From assembly GCA_013397115.1 (NCBI GenBank), contig VWZW01005505.1, positions 1,945,880 to 2,009,879 on the forward strand: a stretch of DNA of 64,000 nucleotides, given 5' to 3'. This document shows positions 37,331 through 49,513 of the stretch, piece after piece. Numbering within the stretch: the stretch's first letter is position 1; each line of letters opens with the position of its first letter. Origin of the DNA: Edolisoma coerulescens (taxonomy: Eukaryota > Chordata > Aves > Passeriformes > Campephagidae). The notes beneath the pieces were generated by a model, which saw only the letters and a program-made list of their open reading frames with translations, was not told the DNA's origin and searched no databases. The translations under genes and the position numbers were made by a program.

Positions 37331-40300
37331 GGGACTTTTCAATGCTGAATATAATGTGTGCACGTCAATTTAATCTTATTTTAGACATCAAAGACATTTG
37401 TTCACCTCTATCGCTGAGTGCAGTTGATTGAATCTAAAATTAGTGGATCAGTCTAATTTGATCTGTCTGATTTCTTTCTTTTTATATCCTTAAAATCCTC
37501 TTTTGAAAACTACTGGCTGAAGTAATTCTCATTGTATTTTCTAACCATAATTATTATGTAGCCACACAACCATAACAGTGCCAAATTTGAGTGTAAAGAA
37601 TGTTTTGGTCTATAAGATAGAAACGTCTTGAAAGACAAGCACAGATTAGTTATCAGCATTCTCTTTACAAAAAACTCCACCTCTGAAATCAAAGAATATC
37701 AGTATTTTGTACTTGTCTCTCATCTCTAATCCACATCTAGTTCATACATACTCTGGCCAGCAACAACATATGCAATCTGTCCCTTGATCACTGCAGACAC
37801 CAAACACAGCATTTTAAGTAAGTGTTTAGACTACAAGCAATTCTTTTTAGTCAGCTCCTTAAAACCTCCTAAATTTCACTGAACACCATTGATAAGCCTC
37901 CCATATGTCTACTGATGTTGTTGCCATGGCTTCTGACATGATGACATCAGGATATTAAGACATCCAGAAATAGCAGTTTGGGGGGTGATTTTCTGATAGT
38001 ATATCTAATTAATTGATGTTCCTGTTCATGAGAGGAAGCTACTTGTACTGCAGACACATGCTGAGTGGGATTCCACACAGGCTTGCCAATTCACCTGACT
38101 CATGACCCATGTCTGTTCCCGTCTTGGCACCAAAAGATTTGTGACAAGCTGTGTGCTGATCTGTGCAAGAGATACCTCTGATAGCTGAAATTATGCTACA
38201 GCTACAATGCTCATTTTACATCACGGTGACCAAAAATGGGCTAAGAACAGATTACACTCACTGACTGCACTGTTTATAAGAAGAATGAACAATCTCAGAC
38301 AAGTCTGACATTATACCCCTGTGGTAATTTAATAATGGACAACATGCATGACTTAAGTAAATCATATACATATTATAAAAAGTAGTAACTGTTTGAACTC
38401 TGGTTATTAAACCTTGGAGGAAAAAAAATAATAAAGATAAAGTTTCCAGCTTTGATATTTTTTATAGGCAGGGTGCCAGTCAAGGGTGTGAAAAGTCATA
38501 AAATAACCTCATCATAGAGGAATCAAGATATATTGTAAACCTAAGCAAGTTTAAGTCCTGTGAGAATTCTAATCATGATTTATGGATGAAATTGACCTGG
38601 ATGTATTAGGATGAATGTGCAATTTTTCATACTTTGCCCTATGAAACTCAACTTCAAAGTATTTTAAGTTAATGCATCTCTAACTGGGAAACAAAAAAGT
38701 GATTTTCTTTCTTGAGATAAATGGGAGGCACCAAAAAAGACAGAAGAACTCTGAATCCATCTTCCAAAATTGTGTTTAATGCATGTTCCATCAAAATAAA
38801 TACTCATGTTATAAAAGTTTGCTCCTTCTATGTGTTCTTTCCACTGTATTTCTAAATATTATTGACAGGGTGACAGAATGTCTCTCTGTCGCATTTTCTT
38901 TAATATTAATAAAATTCCATAATGAACTTTTGCAAAAATCCTCATGCAGAATTTTGCAAGAGAGATCTATCTGTGAAGTAATGGCAAGATATCCTTGTAA
39001 CCACGTAGACAAGCTCTTCAAGTCCTAAATCATTCACTTAACATGAAAAAAATGTCTTCCTTGACTACTGGATAATTGCATCCCACTTAGAAAAGGCACT
39101 TCAATGTATCAACAATGCTGCTGTTGACATCTGCCAAGGTAATTTTGATGCAGTCTTCTATAATTACTCATTTTCATGAAATACACATAGACTCAAAGTG
39201 TGCCTTCCTTTCCTTAGAGACAGCAATAATGGAAACCTAACAGCATCTTGAAATGCTTACATTGTCATGATAGAAGTTGTTCAGGAATTAATATAGGCAT
39301 CAAGGGAAAGAGACAGGATACTACACCTGAATTTCAACCAAGCTAGGAATCCCTGGACTTTTGTGCATATAGGCTGAATATGGATGCTATTTAGCTGTCT
39401 CCTAAATGTACAAATGATGTATTTCCCAGGTAACAACATCCATCTTGAAAATGGAGTCTCAGACTAGATCTCTAGACATCTTAGGAAGACCAAATGATTG
39501 AAGAGGTGAATAAAGACACTGAGAAAAAAACAATCTTAAAGTTCAGTATGTACTACTTCAGCAGAGAGATCCAAAATGCTTCTGAGACAGATAAGCAAGG
39601 ATACAACTGACTTCTTCCAAATGTACTGAAGCCAATCTGGAACTCGACAAAACAGATGCAGAACCCATGCTTAAAATATTTGAGAACCACAGACTGCTGA
39701 TCAGATTGATCTTTTCCAACTGTCACCTAGTCATCTATTTCTATCAGACCTTATGATTTACTTGAGTTTACATGAAAAAAAAAAGTTTAAAATATGACTA
39801 TTTCTAAAGGAATCATCCTGAGAGGGAGACTATGTTAAAAAAATTCTATGATGATTTATCCTATCAGGAACTAAAATTGGTTTTAGATATCAACTCAAAA
39901 AAGATGGAAGGGGAAGGAGGGAGACAAAAAGGGCAAGTAAAACAATCACTCAGTAAAAATAATATTCTGTGAAACAAAACTTTGATGATACAGAGAACTG
40001 TATCCAACCAGTTTGAAGAACTAAACATTGTTTGAAAACTGCATCATTTTCCTATGAGTCATATAAACCAAATCCACCTTACAGTTTCCAGTATTAAATA
40101 TAATTTTGAGCAATGCCAAGGTGTTAGAATGAAAAAAACCCATATATATAGTTAATGCAATATGGGAGGTTGTTACCAAGAACACAGCTTTTCTTACCAA
40201 GCTACTGGTCAGCAACATTTACCCTATTTCATCAAAGCAGACAGTTGGATACACTCATTTTAAAAAGTATCATTATAATCTGCTACTCTGAACGGTACAA

Positions 40301-42680
40301 ACAGCCAAAATTTCAGAGACTACTACTCATAGTACATTTTCCTCTGGTTTGTGTTTTGAAAGGTGGACACATGAGGGGGATAAAAGTATGGAAAGTAAAA
40401 TTCTGCGTTTGGTTTGTTCTGTACCTTTGATATAACAACATCCAGAAAATGCCAGGTTTTGCCCCTTCTGTCAACAGCTGAGCCCAAGGACAACACTCTG
40501 CAAAGGGCAGCTTTTGTGCCACTGACTCTAAAGCCAAGGATCTGCTAAGACATGCCATTTCTTTTGCTTTCCAATGACTTAAGAACATCTATTTCTTCAT
40601 CTGCTGAAAAGAAACAGCATAAGACAGAGCATAAACTAAATTACATTCCTTTACTCTGCACAGAAGCATGTTTTATAAAAGTAATGGTGGATGATACTAT
40701 AGACCGTAATAGTGAATATGAAGTATTTTTCTCATGTCAGTACAACCATGAAAGAAAAATATTGTTATGCTTTTATAACCTGTCCAGTTAGTGTGTGTAT
40801 AAATTGTAGTGGTTTACAATACTTGGGCATCCACAAACACATACAACCTAAATATCATCTTCAGAATATTATCCCACAATTTAAAATACTTATTTCCTCT
40901 GAATCCCTCTTTATTTGATTTACCTCCTGCACATTTCTTTTTACGTTTAGCTGTAACAAAAATAAATCTGGAGTAGTAAAGAAAACATTTTGCTGCAGCA
41001 TAGTAATTGTTTCTGACACCTTCTGTCTGAAGCAGATGGATGATATCAAAGAAAGCAACTGAAGAAAGAGTTTATAGGATAGACCCTCCTCTAGCACAAA
41101 ATGAAGACACTTCACTTTTCAGTGCTGAAAATGATGATTTCAGAAGATAGAGATACAGGCATCATTAACAGTACAGTGAAAAAAATGCTTACTTTGCTTT
41201 ATTTCTGGTATCTAACTCGTGTCCATGTTCACTGAAAATAAATTCTAGTCAAAATATTACCAAATATAATCAAAATGTCATTACATGCTCATACTAATGA
41301 TTATCCCATGGTTTTGAAAATATTTGAACACAAATCCACATTATGGGCTTATTTAATTGATTACACACTGTATGAGAATAGGGAGTAGTGTGTTTTCTGC
41401 AGAGCCACAGGCTAAAACATATTTACACAAATCGTCTGGCAAATGCTTAACTAATAATCATTTACACTCAGAGACACTACAATTGATTCTTCAGTTTGTG
41501 GAAAGAAGAAGTAGAGAATTACTTGAGTAATGCATTTGCAATTACTCCATTGCACCCTGGTATACAGCAGTGTTGCCAGCTGCTCTCCAGCTCCAGGAAT
41601 TTAGAAATGGTGATTGTGTAAAAGCAAACAAAAAAAAAAAAAGTTTGTTTGAACAAGCATGGTTGAGTCAGCATGAATGGCATTTAGAAGGAAACTTTGG
41701 ACACCAGCCGTGGATGCTGTGCCAAGTTCCAACAACTCAAAAAAGGCCTCCTGCAGGTGAAAGTTTGGCTTTTGGCTTGTCCAGCAGCTTCAAGAAGGTG
41801 CTGCAGTGGGACAGTGGCATGTCAGCTATAGCTGGAAGTTTTTCTTGGAGGAAAATGTGTTTCCCATAGGTTTCATTGAACTCTTTTAAAAAACACACCC
41901 ACTCGCACAAATCTAGATTACTCTCCCAATTAATATGGAATATAGCCTGCACAGCAGTTATTCAAGCATCCAGCATTAATCCCACAGATTAGAAAGGGAT
42001 GGGAAATTAGGAACAGATGTTTCATAGCAGTGCTGTGCTAATGATGACTGAATTAGTGCCAAGAGAACTAATATATCCACAGGATATCCAATACTGCCAA
42101 GCCTGGGTTCTCAATTACCTTATACATGTCGTTATGTTTCCAGATCCAAAACCAACTTATTCAGAGCTCTGGGATTTCTTCACAGCAGTGCATTGCACTT
42201 TATGGACATCTCTAGTGTCTCTTGAGATTACTCTCTCTTTCCCTCATTCCACCATCTGCGCTGTGCATGGTCTGCTACATCAGGGAACATTGCAGCAAGC
42301 AAGGTGAGTCCTACCATTACGAACTCAACTAGCACCAAAAGGAACAGCTTTGAAACAGCAGTTAACATCTTAAAAGTTGTTTTTAGTTCACTGCAACTAG
42401 GGGCACATAAAATCTAAAAAGTAATAGAGCCAGTGATCCTATTGTTTAAAGACAAGCAAATATGTCCAAAAGGAAAAGAAAAAAAAAAAAAAGAATGTAA
42501 AATAGATTCGATAACATGGGATTTTTTCCTAAAGAGGCTTCATAGAAAAGGAATTAAAATCTTCAACTAGCTTTAAATCAGACAGTGCGATGTCAAAACA
42601 TGGCACAAAACTGACATCCTTAAGAGAAATTTTCTTTTACACAGAGTGTTAGAACCTGGATTGTCAGCATATTAAGATTA

Positions 42681-42700
42681 TCCCTTTTTTTAAAAAGGGA
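42681..42700. repeat. Perfect inverted repeat with 9-bp arms
   Basis: TCCCTTTTT, two T bases, AAAAAGGGA. The small hairpin immediately precedes a G-rich tract (42711-42729). The pair would fold in single-stranded form, but nothing in the context points to a terminator or other function in a bird genome. Confidence 0.85.
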
Positions 42701-42710
42701 GAGAAAGGCA

Positions 42711-42729
42711 GGGGGAGGGGAAGGGGAGG
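42711..42729 (+). repeat. G-rich tract (quadruplex-like)
   Basis: GGGGGAGGGGAAGGGGAGG has three runs of four or more G and a final GG, compatible with a two-layer G-quadruplex, or a three-layer one with a bulge. It is purine-only and may alternatively be a polypurine tract. No promoter is recognised nearby. Confidence 0.6.
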
Positions 42730-43440
42730 AAAATACTGCTGCTAGGAATATATTAGAGACATAGAAAAATGATGTGTGAACAGTGATGCGCACCAAAGAA
42801 AGCTTCAGCAACAAAGGTATATATGCTTTGAAAGGGGTGAAATGGAAACAGTACAGTTTTAGAGTCAAAACACTGAATCCATGTCTCCAAAGTGACAGAG
42901 CTTTATGCTTCATTTAGAAAGCAGCAAGTAATGATTGCCACTGCTGGTTAGTCTAAGAAGTAACGCTGAAGAGAGAAAATAAAAAACTAACCATTGCCTA
43001 ATGTACATTCCTACACAGAGTAGGAAAAAAAGCCTCTGTGTCTCCTGTACTTTGAGAAAAATGGGCCTGGTGATTTCTTATATTAACATTTTTCCTAAAT
43101 TGTTTTTCAGAAAACACAAAATTATGCGTGCTTTTATTAAATAGTTTTATTGCATTTGTTTCATATTTTGTGAAACTGCATCTGTAAAAAAAAGAAAGAG
43201 AAAATACTGTTGAAACTCAATATTTTGAATTTTCAGCAGAAGTTATTTTGAAATAATACTGCATAAAACCTTAAAATCTAGAAATCAGTATATCTCATAG
43301 CAGCACATTTTCGGCAGGCAAGTTAACACAAAAAACTCAATGGAATACAATCTCCTAGAGATAGTACAAAATAAATTCAGCAGAAATATGAAGCAAAATA
43401 GTTTTTCAGCAACAATACTGAAGATGTACTGGAATTAATA

Positions 43441-43465
43441 ACAGCGCTCGCGTGAGAGACTCGTA
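43441..43465. other. Small CpG cluster
   Basis: ACAGCGCTCGCGTGAGAGAC followed by TCGTA holds four CpGs in about 20 bases, in a region otherwise almost free of CpG. It is too small for a CpG island. Confidence 0.5.
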
Positions 43466-43640
43466 TAGCAATCTTCAGCCACGTAATACCAAAGAATAAC
43501 ACTGAATATCTCCATATGTCTTTAATGCTCTTTGAAATACCACAGTGTTTCAAATGCAGAACTCCTGCTTCTTTAGATAGCTGTTTTCTTTCCTTGTTAG
43601 ATGGGACTTCATACCAAACACAATATAGATTTTCTTTTCA

Positions 43641-43745
43641 CAGATTCATACAAAATAACAGAATGCTTGGGGTTGGAAGGGACCTCTAGAGATCACCTAG
43701 TCCAGCCTCCCTGCTAAGGTTCACCTTGAGTGGGTTGCAGACGTT
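43641..43745 (-). mobile_element. CR1 retrotransposon 3' tail fragment
   Basis: On the plus strand the text runs ATAACAGAATGCTTGGGGTT, GGAAGGGACCTCTAGAGATC, ACCTAGTCCAGCCTCCCTGC, then AAGGTTCACCTTGAGTGGGT. This is the reverse complement of the standard CR1 3' UTR. Only about 100 bases remain, with no coding part. The terminal octamers are diverged. Confidence 0.9.
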
Positions 43746-46700
43746 GAAAGTGATTAGAATAGCATTTCCCAGAAAAAACAGAGGGGAATAGGTCAGTACC
43801 TCTCTCCTTGGCATCAAGATGTTTTGCAATATGGGAGTTTTCAAGTTTCAGTTAACTGTGAAGCAACTTTGTCTAAGGTTACCACACCATTTATATCACT
43901 GAGTATCATCGGGCATAAAGGTGTAATGCAAACAGTAGAAGTCATATTTTTTTTGCTAACTGTGTGTATTTTTATTAGTTCTACTTACCACTATTGATTA
44001 TTAGGATCAGATGAAACCTACATTAGCCTAATTTTTTATTGACTAAGATTGTAGGTGCTTCAAATTGCAAACTGTTTTAATTACAGAAACCTATTATAAT
44101 TCCTCTAAAAAGAAAGGGCAAGCAGACTATAAACTGATTGAGCAAATAAAAGTATATAAAAGATAAAGTGCTAGTAAGAAAAGGGTGAGTTTTATTTCCT
44201 AGGTAAGACCTGGAGTACATTAAGTGTGGTAATGAGATTGAAAGAACAGGCAGATGCACACATATAATACCAGTGTTCACATTCAATTCTGCATATAAAT
44301 AATACAGTGGTTCTTTTGATATGACACAGAGGATATGTTTGAAGACACAAAGGTAAAAGATAATCCGTGAAAGAAGGAAATATTGCTGTGCTTGAAATCA
44401 AAGTAAAAATAAAATAAAAATAAAACTTCCTTAAGACAACCTGATAGCTACAAGATACACTTGGTAAAGAAAAATGTTGCATGCATAATAGTTCTACTTG
44501 GTAAAAATACATCAGGTAAAAGGCAGAGAATGAGCATAAATAACACAAAGCAAAAAGTGTTTAGAGAAAAAGATATTTTTATTGAACACTTAAAATCCCA
44601 AGGAAAGAAAATAATGATTGGTGTATAGGAAAGCATTAAAGACTAGAAAATTAATAAGGATGGTTGCTGCAAATCAGTTAATAATAAAAAGATAAAGACA
44701 TAAATAAAAGATATATAATAGAAAGTTCTCCTACTTACACAGATATGGAAAGCAAACAAAAAAAGGAAGTAATGGGATATCGTGGAGTTGGAAACCGAGA
44801 TGGCTAACATGACTGGGAAAAAAAAGGAGAAGAAAAATAAAAAGGTGAAAAGGGGACAGAAGCCAAGTGGAGAAAGGAAAATATTAAAATCCTTCCCCAT
44901 TGTGCGCTGAACAGGTAATTAGACAATTAGAGCTACACAAAGCAGTGAGAGCTCCAGGCTCAGGGGAATTATGATTTTTAGAGTTTTGCAGAAGGTAGGC
45001 AGAAAGATGGGAAAAGTATTGGCCAAATTCAATAGCATGCTAAGAGCAAGGAGGACTGGAGGGCACATAATGCCACCCCAGTGTTGAGGAATGGAATAAA
45101 GATGACATGCAAAATTCTTGATACCCATAGGAGAGATGCCATAGACATGAAGGCACCTGAAAACCCAACAGAGCTGTGCTTGTAAAACCAATAATGTGCA
45201 AGTCAGTCAATGGCAGCCAAAATGGTTTCATATACCAAAAACCATAGCTGAATCCATAAACAAAGGTAAAATAGTAAATATGATTCCTCCATATTAAATT
45301 AAAAAAAATGTTTCTGTGCCTCAGAAAAGATTAAATTACAGACATACTTTAGACTGTGGTTTCAGTCTCTACAGGACTCTTTTTCTTGCAATATTACTTT
45401 TCAATACAAAAAAGAAAATTTTCACATATGAACTTCACTCGATCATGAGTTTTCACATATGTAAATTCATCATAAGATTATTTTATGGTAAAGCTAGATT
45501 ATCAATCAAAGAAATTTAATTCAGTTCATGTCTCAAGTATGGATCATAAACAAACCATTTGGGGCCAAGCTTAGTTGTGAAGTTGTAAAAATACACTAAG
45601 TTCACTTATATTTCTTTTTTTTATATATAGAAGGTTTTACTGCAGAAAAGAACAGAATTCTGAAGACATTAGAGATTGTGAATGTCTTCACTCATTTAGA
45701 TGTCAAGAACACACATATAAGTTTACTGAATAGAAATTAGATCAAGTGATTATTTAAATGTCTGCCTAACTTAGCACTTTATTGAAACAGAGTGAAATTT
45801 TCTGTGTTTAATTTCTGTAATTATAAACCAAAATAATGATTCCATTTCTTCCTTACTGCTTTTGTCTGAAACATAAGTGCAGTGGGGAAGGCCATGGGCT
45901 GAGCCCTTGGCTTTGGATTGCCATTTTCTAGAAAGAGACTTTGGGTGTACCTGGGTCATGGGCCTCTCATCTCGCTCAGGGCCTGTTGATTCTACCATAA
46001 TGTAGCCAGGAGTTCCTAAACTTTACAGATTATGCATATCAGATTGCACAACCAAAGGCTGAATGGAGATCATCAGCTTGAATACCAGGGGAAACTGGAT
46101 TCAGGGGGCTGAAACAAAATGATGCTTCCAAAAAGTACAATTTGTTTGGAAAGAGAAAGTTCAGGACCTGATACAAAACTAATTCCTAGATTGAAGAAAT
46201 GTGAGACTCACTCATTTCTTTTTTATGCATTGCAAATTTAAGCATGGGCTCCTGTGTGATTTAAAAGCTGTGTAAAATTAAGGCCAATAGTGTTGAGAAA
46301 ATACTAAGAAGCAGAAAAAATTAATTAATTTTTAATAGTTTTAGTTTATGGACTGATAAATTGTTTCAGTTTATTACACAAAGTATATGGTGATGATGAG
46401 ACTGAAAACATAATATTATCCCAGAGACTCAACTACAAGCAGTCACAAAGCAGAACACACACCAACAAAAAAAGTTTTAAGGTCATTATGGGCAGTAGGT
46501 TAAAAGACTGGAAGTGCCTATTTAATATTATACACCATTTTTATTTAATTTATATAGATATATATATTACAGGATAGAGCTATGCATAAATGGCAAGTCA
46601 CTGGTGGACAGACCAATTTATGCAATAAATACACCTTTGCATGTAAGCACCTTCTAAAAATTAACTACAGCTGACAGATTTTTTTCAAGAGTTAACTGCT

Positions 46701-48312
46701 TATAGTCCAGTTAAAAACAACTCATTGTGGAACTATCAGTGACAATCATCTACTGTCATATCTACTGGTATTTATCACAGGAGTTTTTACAAGCCTGTGC
46801 AATAATCAAGAACGTAGATACATAGCCAAAAAAAAAAGTCATGCTTTCCTTCCACAGCTTCACCAGAGAAAAGATCTCTCTTGAGTTTCAGGAGAAAGAA
46901 AATTATAAAGTCTCTTTAAGAATACCCTTCCTCTTCTAACTCATCAGAAGAGCTTATCCTTTGCACTGCCTTGGGAGGAGGGTGAAAGAGAGGTCTCTAT
47001 TTGATTAAGTGAACAGAAGGCTTCATTGAGAGTTTCTAGCCTTTAACATCCCCTGAGGTGGCATGTCACCCTTTTTCTCTGTGTGGTATGTTTTGTGCAA
47101 GCAGCTGTAGCTGCCTGCTCCTCCTGCACTGGAGCTTAACAGCATTTGTTTGCATACCTTGCTACACAGGGTTTAATTCTCTCTTTGGGATAAGAGGAGG
47201 GCTTTTTTCACTTCACACTTAGAAAAGCCTGAACAGAGCAGGCAGACTTGAGTCTCCTTTTAGAAATTTTTACATCTATGAGGACATTTAGGTCACTAGA
47301 ATTTAGGAGATTCCTGGTGCTCACAATTTTTCCTGTTCCTCAATCCACATGAAGTAAGGGCACTGGAAATAGACCTATAACACACATATACGTCTCTTTT
47401 GTAGTCTCCTTTCAGTTTTAGGCACAGCCACAGTTCAGTTCAGTCCACCCACTAAGGTTGCCCACACAACCACGAGCTTTTCTTGTGAATTAAAATTTTA
47501 ATTTTGGAACAGAAATGATATTTCAAAATTGCATATTTCTCCAATACACACAGGAACATTTAAGCTCTGGGCATGTATCAGAACATGCTTGAGCTTAGTA
47601 GGAGGCTTCTGACTTTGAGCAAATTTGTGGGAAAAGGAAAATATTATGGTTACAGAAACAGCAATAAAAGAATCAAGTTATTCCTCCCCTGAGGGAAGCA
47701 ATACAAATAGAAGACTTGTCACTTGTAAGTACAGAATCTGTGCACAGATACTAGACAGAATGATATATACCAATAAAAATAAAATAAGAAGGGTAATGGC
47801 CAAGATATGAAACCTTGAGAGAAATTCTTAGTAAAGATACAGGAGTTGTAAGCCATTTATCAATAAAAAGGAGCAATTTAGAAAAGAGAGGCCAAACACA
47901 GGAAAATCAAGCAGTTTTCTCTATGTTACCTTTTTGATGTGGTTATGTGCACGCACTCATACAGTGTTCCTGCATGACTAATCATACGAGTCCTACACCA
48001 CTTACTGACTTAACGAGTTCTACTGTAAGTGAGAAACAGGATATCACTGCTTGAAAATATAAATTGCTCTCAACACTTGATGCACTTGGTGTGACTGATA
48101 TTCAAGCTCCATTCTTCCCTAAATGTATGCCATATTTGGTTGCACAAAAAATCTTTTCACCGATAAACCAAATAGCAGAGACTTACCAAAACTTTTACAC
48201 TATTGTCTCTTATGGCAAGTTGACTAATTTTACTACTTAGGAAGAATGAGTTTCTTAGAGAAACAAGGCTTGTTTGAAGATGTTACCTTCACATATTTAC
48301 ATACATATATAT

Positions 48313-48326
48313 GTGTGTGTGTGTGT
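48313..48326. repeat. (GT)7 microsatellite
   Basis: It is preceded by ATATATAT and followed by CTCTCT, a short compound dinucleotide repeat. Confidence 0.95.
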
Positions 48327-48970
48327 CTCTCTGTTATACTGCAGTAACGTTTTAGTCCACTGACTGATTTCAGGCAAGCATGAGAAGAGGAGAGAAATAT
48401 ATGATCATTAAGTTATATATAGCAGAATCTGTTAAATTTTTTAAAAGTAGGTGCCTTTTGTGGAAAAATTCTGCAGCATCCCTTACTGATGATCTTGTTT
48501 ATCTCTAGATTCTTTTCACAAAAATACCTCTAGACAGGTAGGACTGTTCCAACCTTTCTACACCACTTATTACTCATTTAAACTCCCATGTTTCTTGACA
48601 CTAGATGTTAAGAACAGTGTATGAGTGCAAGGAAATTTAAAAAGAAAAATAATCTCATTTTAAAACTTCTTTTATGCTTTCATTTGGAGGAAAAGATAAT
48701 AGACTTAGCTAACCCCTGCGCTAGAGTACAGTATGTATGTGTCTCTGCAAGAACTTAACCCTAGCACCAATGTTGTACCTAAGAGTATTTAACTTTAATG
48801 TGGTGTTACACTTTAAAATTTTGGAACTCAAATATCTCTACATTGTGCCATGCACAAATAACATTATTCTCAAAATCTTGTGATGAGTAAAAAGGAAACA
48901 CATCTTAAGTGTAATGGCAAAAATTATAGACATCTTAACTAATAACAATAACTAGGTCACATCAAAGCAC

Positions 48971-48987
48971 AAAAAAAAAAAAAAAAA
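48971..48987. repeat. A17 homopolymer
   Basis: Uninterrupted run of 17 A bases. It lacks a retrocopy upstream that would make it a poly-A tail. Confidence 0.95.
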
Positions 48988-49109
48988 CACTGCTACAGAA
49001 AATGTCCTAATAATCATTAATACATGCACTCTGGAACTATAGCTACTCTGTCCATTGTAAGTATGGAAGTAGAGTCTTCTCTGACTGCTTCCACAATTAC
49101 TGCATATGA

Positions 49110-49340
49110 GTCACAGAATCACAGAGTCATAGAATGGGTCAGGTTGGAAGGGACCACCATGGGTCATCTGGTCCTACCTCCCTGCTTGAGCAGGGTCATC
49201 CCAGAGCACATGGCACAGGATTGTGTCCAGATGATTCTTGAATATCACCAGGGAGGGGGACTCCACAACCTTAGATACTTTTGGTTTATCTTTCTCACCC
49301 TAAAACTAATTTTCCTCAATTCCCAGACGCACATTTCTTT
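49110..49340 (-). mobile_element. CR1 retrotransposon, 5'-truncated 3' end
   Basis: The plus strand shows TCACAGAATCACAGAGTCAT, AGAATGGGTCAGGTTGGAAG, GGACCACCATGGGTCATCTG, then CCTGCTTGAGCAGGGTCATC and CAGATGATTCTTGAATATCA. This is the reverse complement of a typical avian CR1 3' UTR with its terminal (ATTCTATG/ATTCTGTG) octamers. The similarity continues, less clearly, to about 49340, where CACCCTAAAACTAATTTTCC matches the last ORF2 codons of CR1 in reverse. A plus frame across it (49024-49356, 110 codons) is an artefact of the element. Confidence 0.92.
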
Positions 49341-49390
49341 AACTATCTCCTGGTGAGATGTTTACAGAATCCTGGCATTATAAACTCTGA

Positions 49391-49513
49391 GACTATCTCA
49401 GTTATTTAGAGCATAGTGCTAATAATGCCAAGGTTGTGGGTTTAATGGGCCATTCACCTAGGAGTTGGACTTGATCGTCCTTGTGGGTCCCTTCCAACTC
49501 AGAATATTCTGTG
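49391..49513 (+). mobile_element. tRNA-Ile-derived SINE with CR1-type tail (TguSINE1-like)
   Basis: The first 62 bases match an isoleucine tRNA gene of the AAT-anticodon type. TATCTCAGTTATTTAGAGC covers the D-arm and the A box of the RNA polymerase III promoter. GTGCTAATAATGCC is the anticodon arm, with anticodon AAT at 49421-49423. AAGGTTGTGGGTTTAAT is the variable loop and T-arm (B box), and GGGCCA is the acceptor 3' strand. About eight bases of the T-arm are missing, and the 5' acceptor strand is not recognisable, so this is not a working tRNA. Directly behind it lies AGTTGGACTTGATCGTCC, then TTGTGGGTCCCTTCCAACTC and ATATTCTGTG, a CR1-type tail that would let the CR1 machinery copy it. From memory this architecture is that of TguSINE1 of passerine birds. 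The exact family is inference; the tRNA-plus-CR1 composite is visible directly. Confidence 0.85.

Larger units (their letters stand above)
37335..43635. other. Non-coding DNA, no gene seen
   Basis: Many small frames, none convincing. The frame 42017-42307 (plus) ends next to CAAGGTGAGT, a good splice-donor word at 42299-42308, but the 96-codon translation has no family match and no paired acceptor is evident. 41570-41869 and its minus-strand partner 41737-41952 are overlapping chance frames. Homopolymer A runs lie near 41628 and 42478. Confidence 0.55.
43750..49105. other. Non-coding AT-rich DNA, partly purine-skewed
   Basis: From about 44090 to 45200 the plus strand is markedly purine-rich, which leaves the minus strand with few stops and creates a chain of minus frames (44077-44286, 44192-44548, 44448-44636, 44643-44900, 44919-45191). 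These translations are Phe/Leu/Ser/Tyr-rich, unrelated to each other and without domains, so they reflect composition rather than a gene. The remainder (45240-49105) shows nothing beyond short A runs and a (GT)n. Confidence 0.55.

Noticed and set aside
42017..42307. Coding exon ending at the CAAGGTGAGT donor word
   Set aside because: The translation is unrecognised, no acceptor with a pyrimidine tract opens it, and the stop codon coincides with the donor region.
44192..44548. 118-codon minus-strand frame and its neighbours up to 45231
   Set aside because: They follow from the purine skew of the plus strand; the translations share no motif and do not form one protein even if frameshifts are allowed.
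49024..49356. 110-codon plus-strand open frame
   Set aside because: It runs through a reverse-oriented CR1 3' UTR and so is repeat sequence.
49391..49452. A functional tRNA-Ile gene
   Set aside because: The T-arm is missing bases, the 5' acceptor strand is unrecognisable, and the sequence runs straight into a CR1-type tail, so it is a SINE head.
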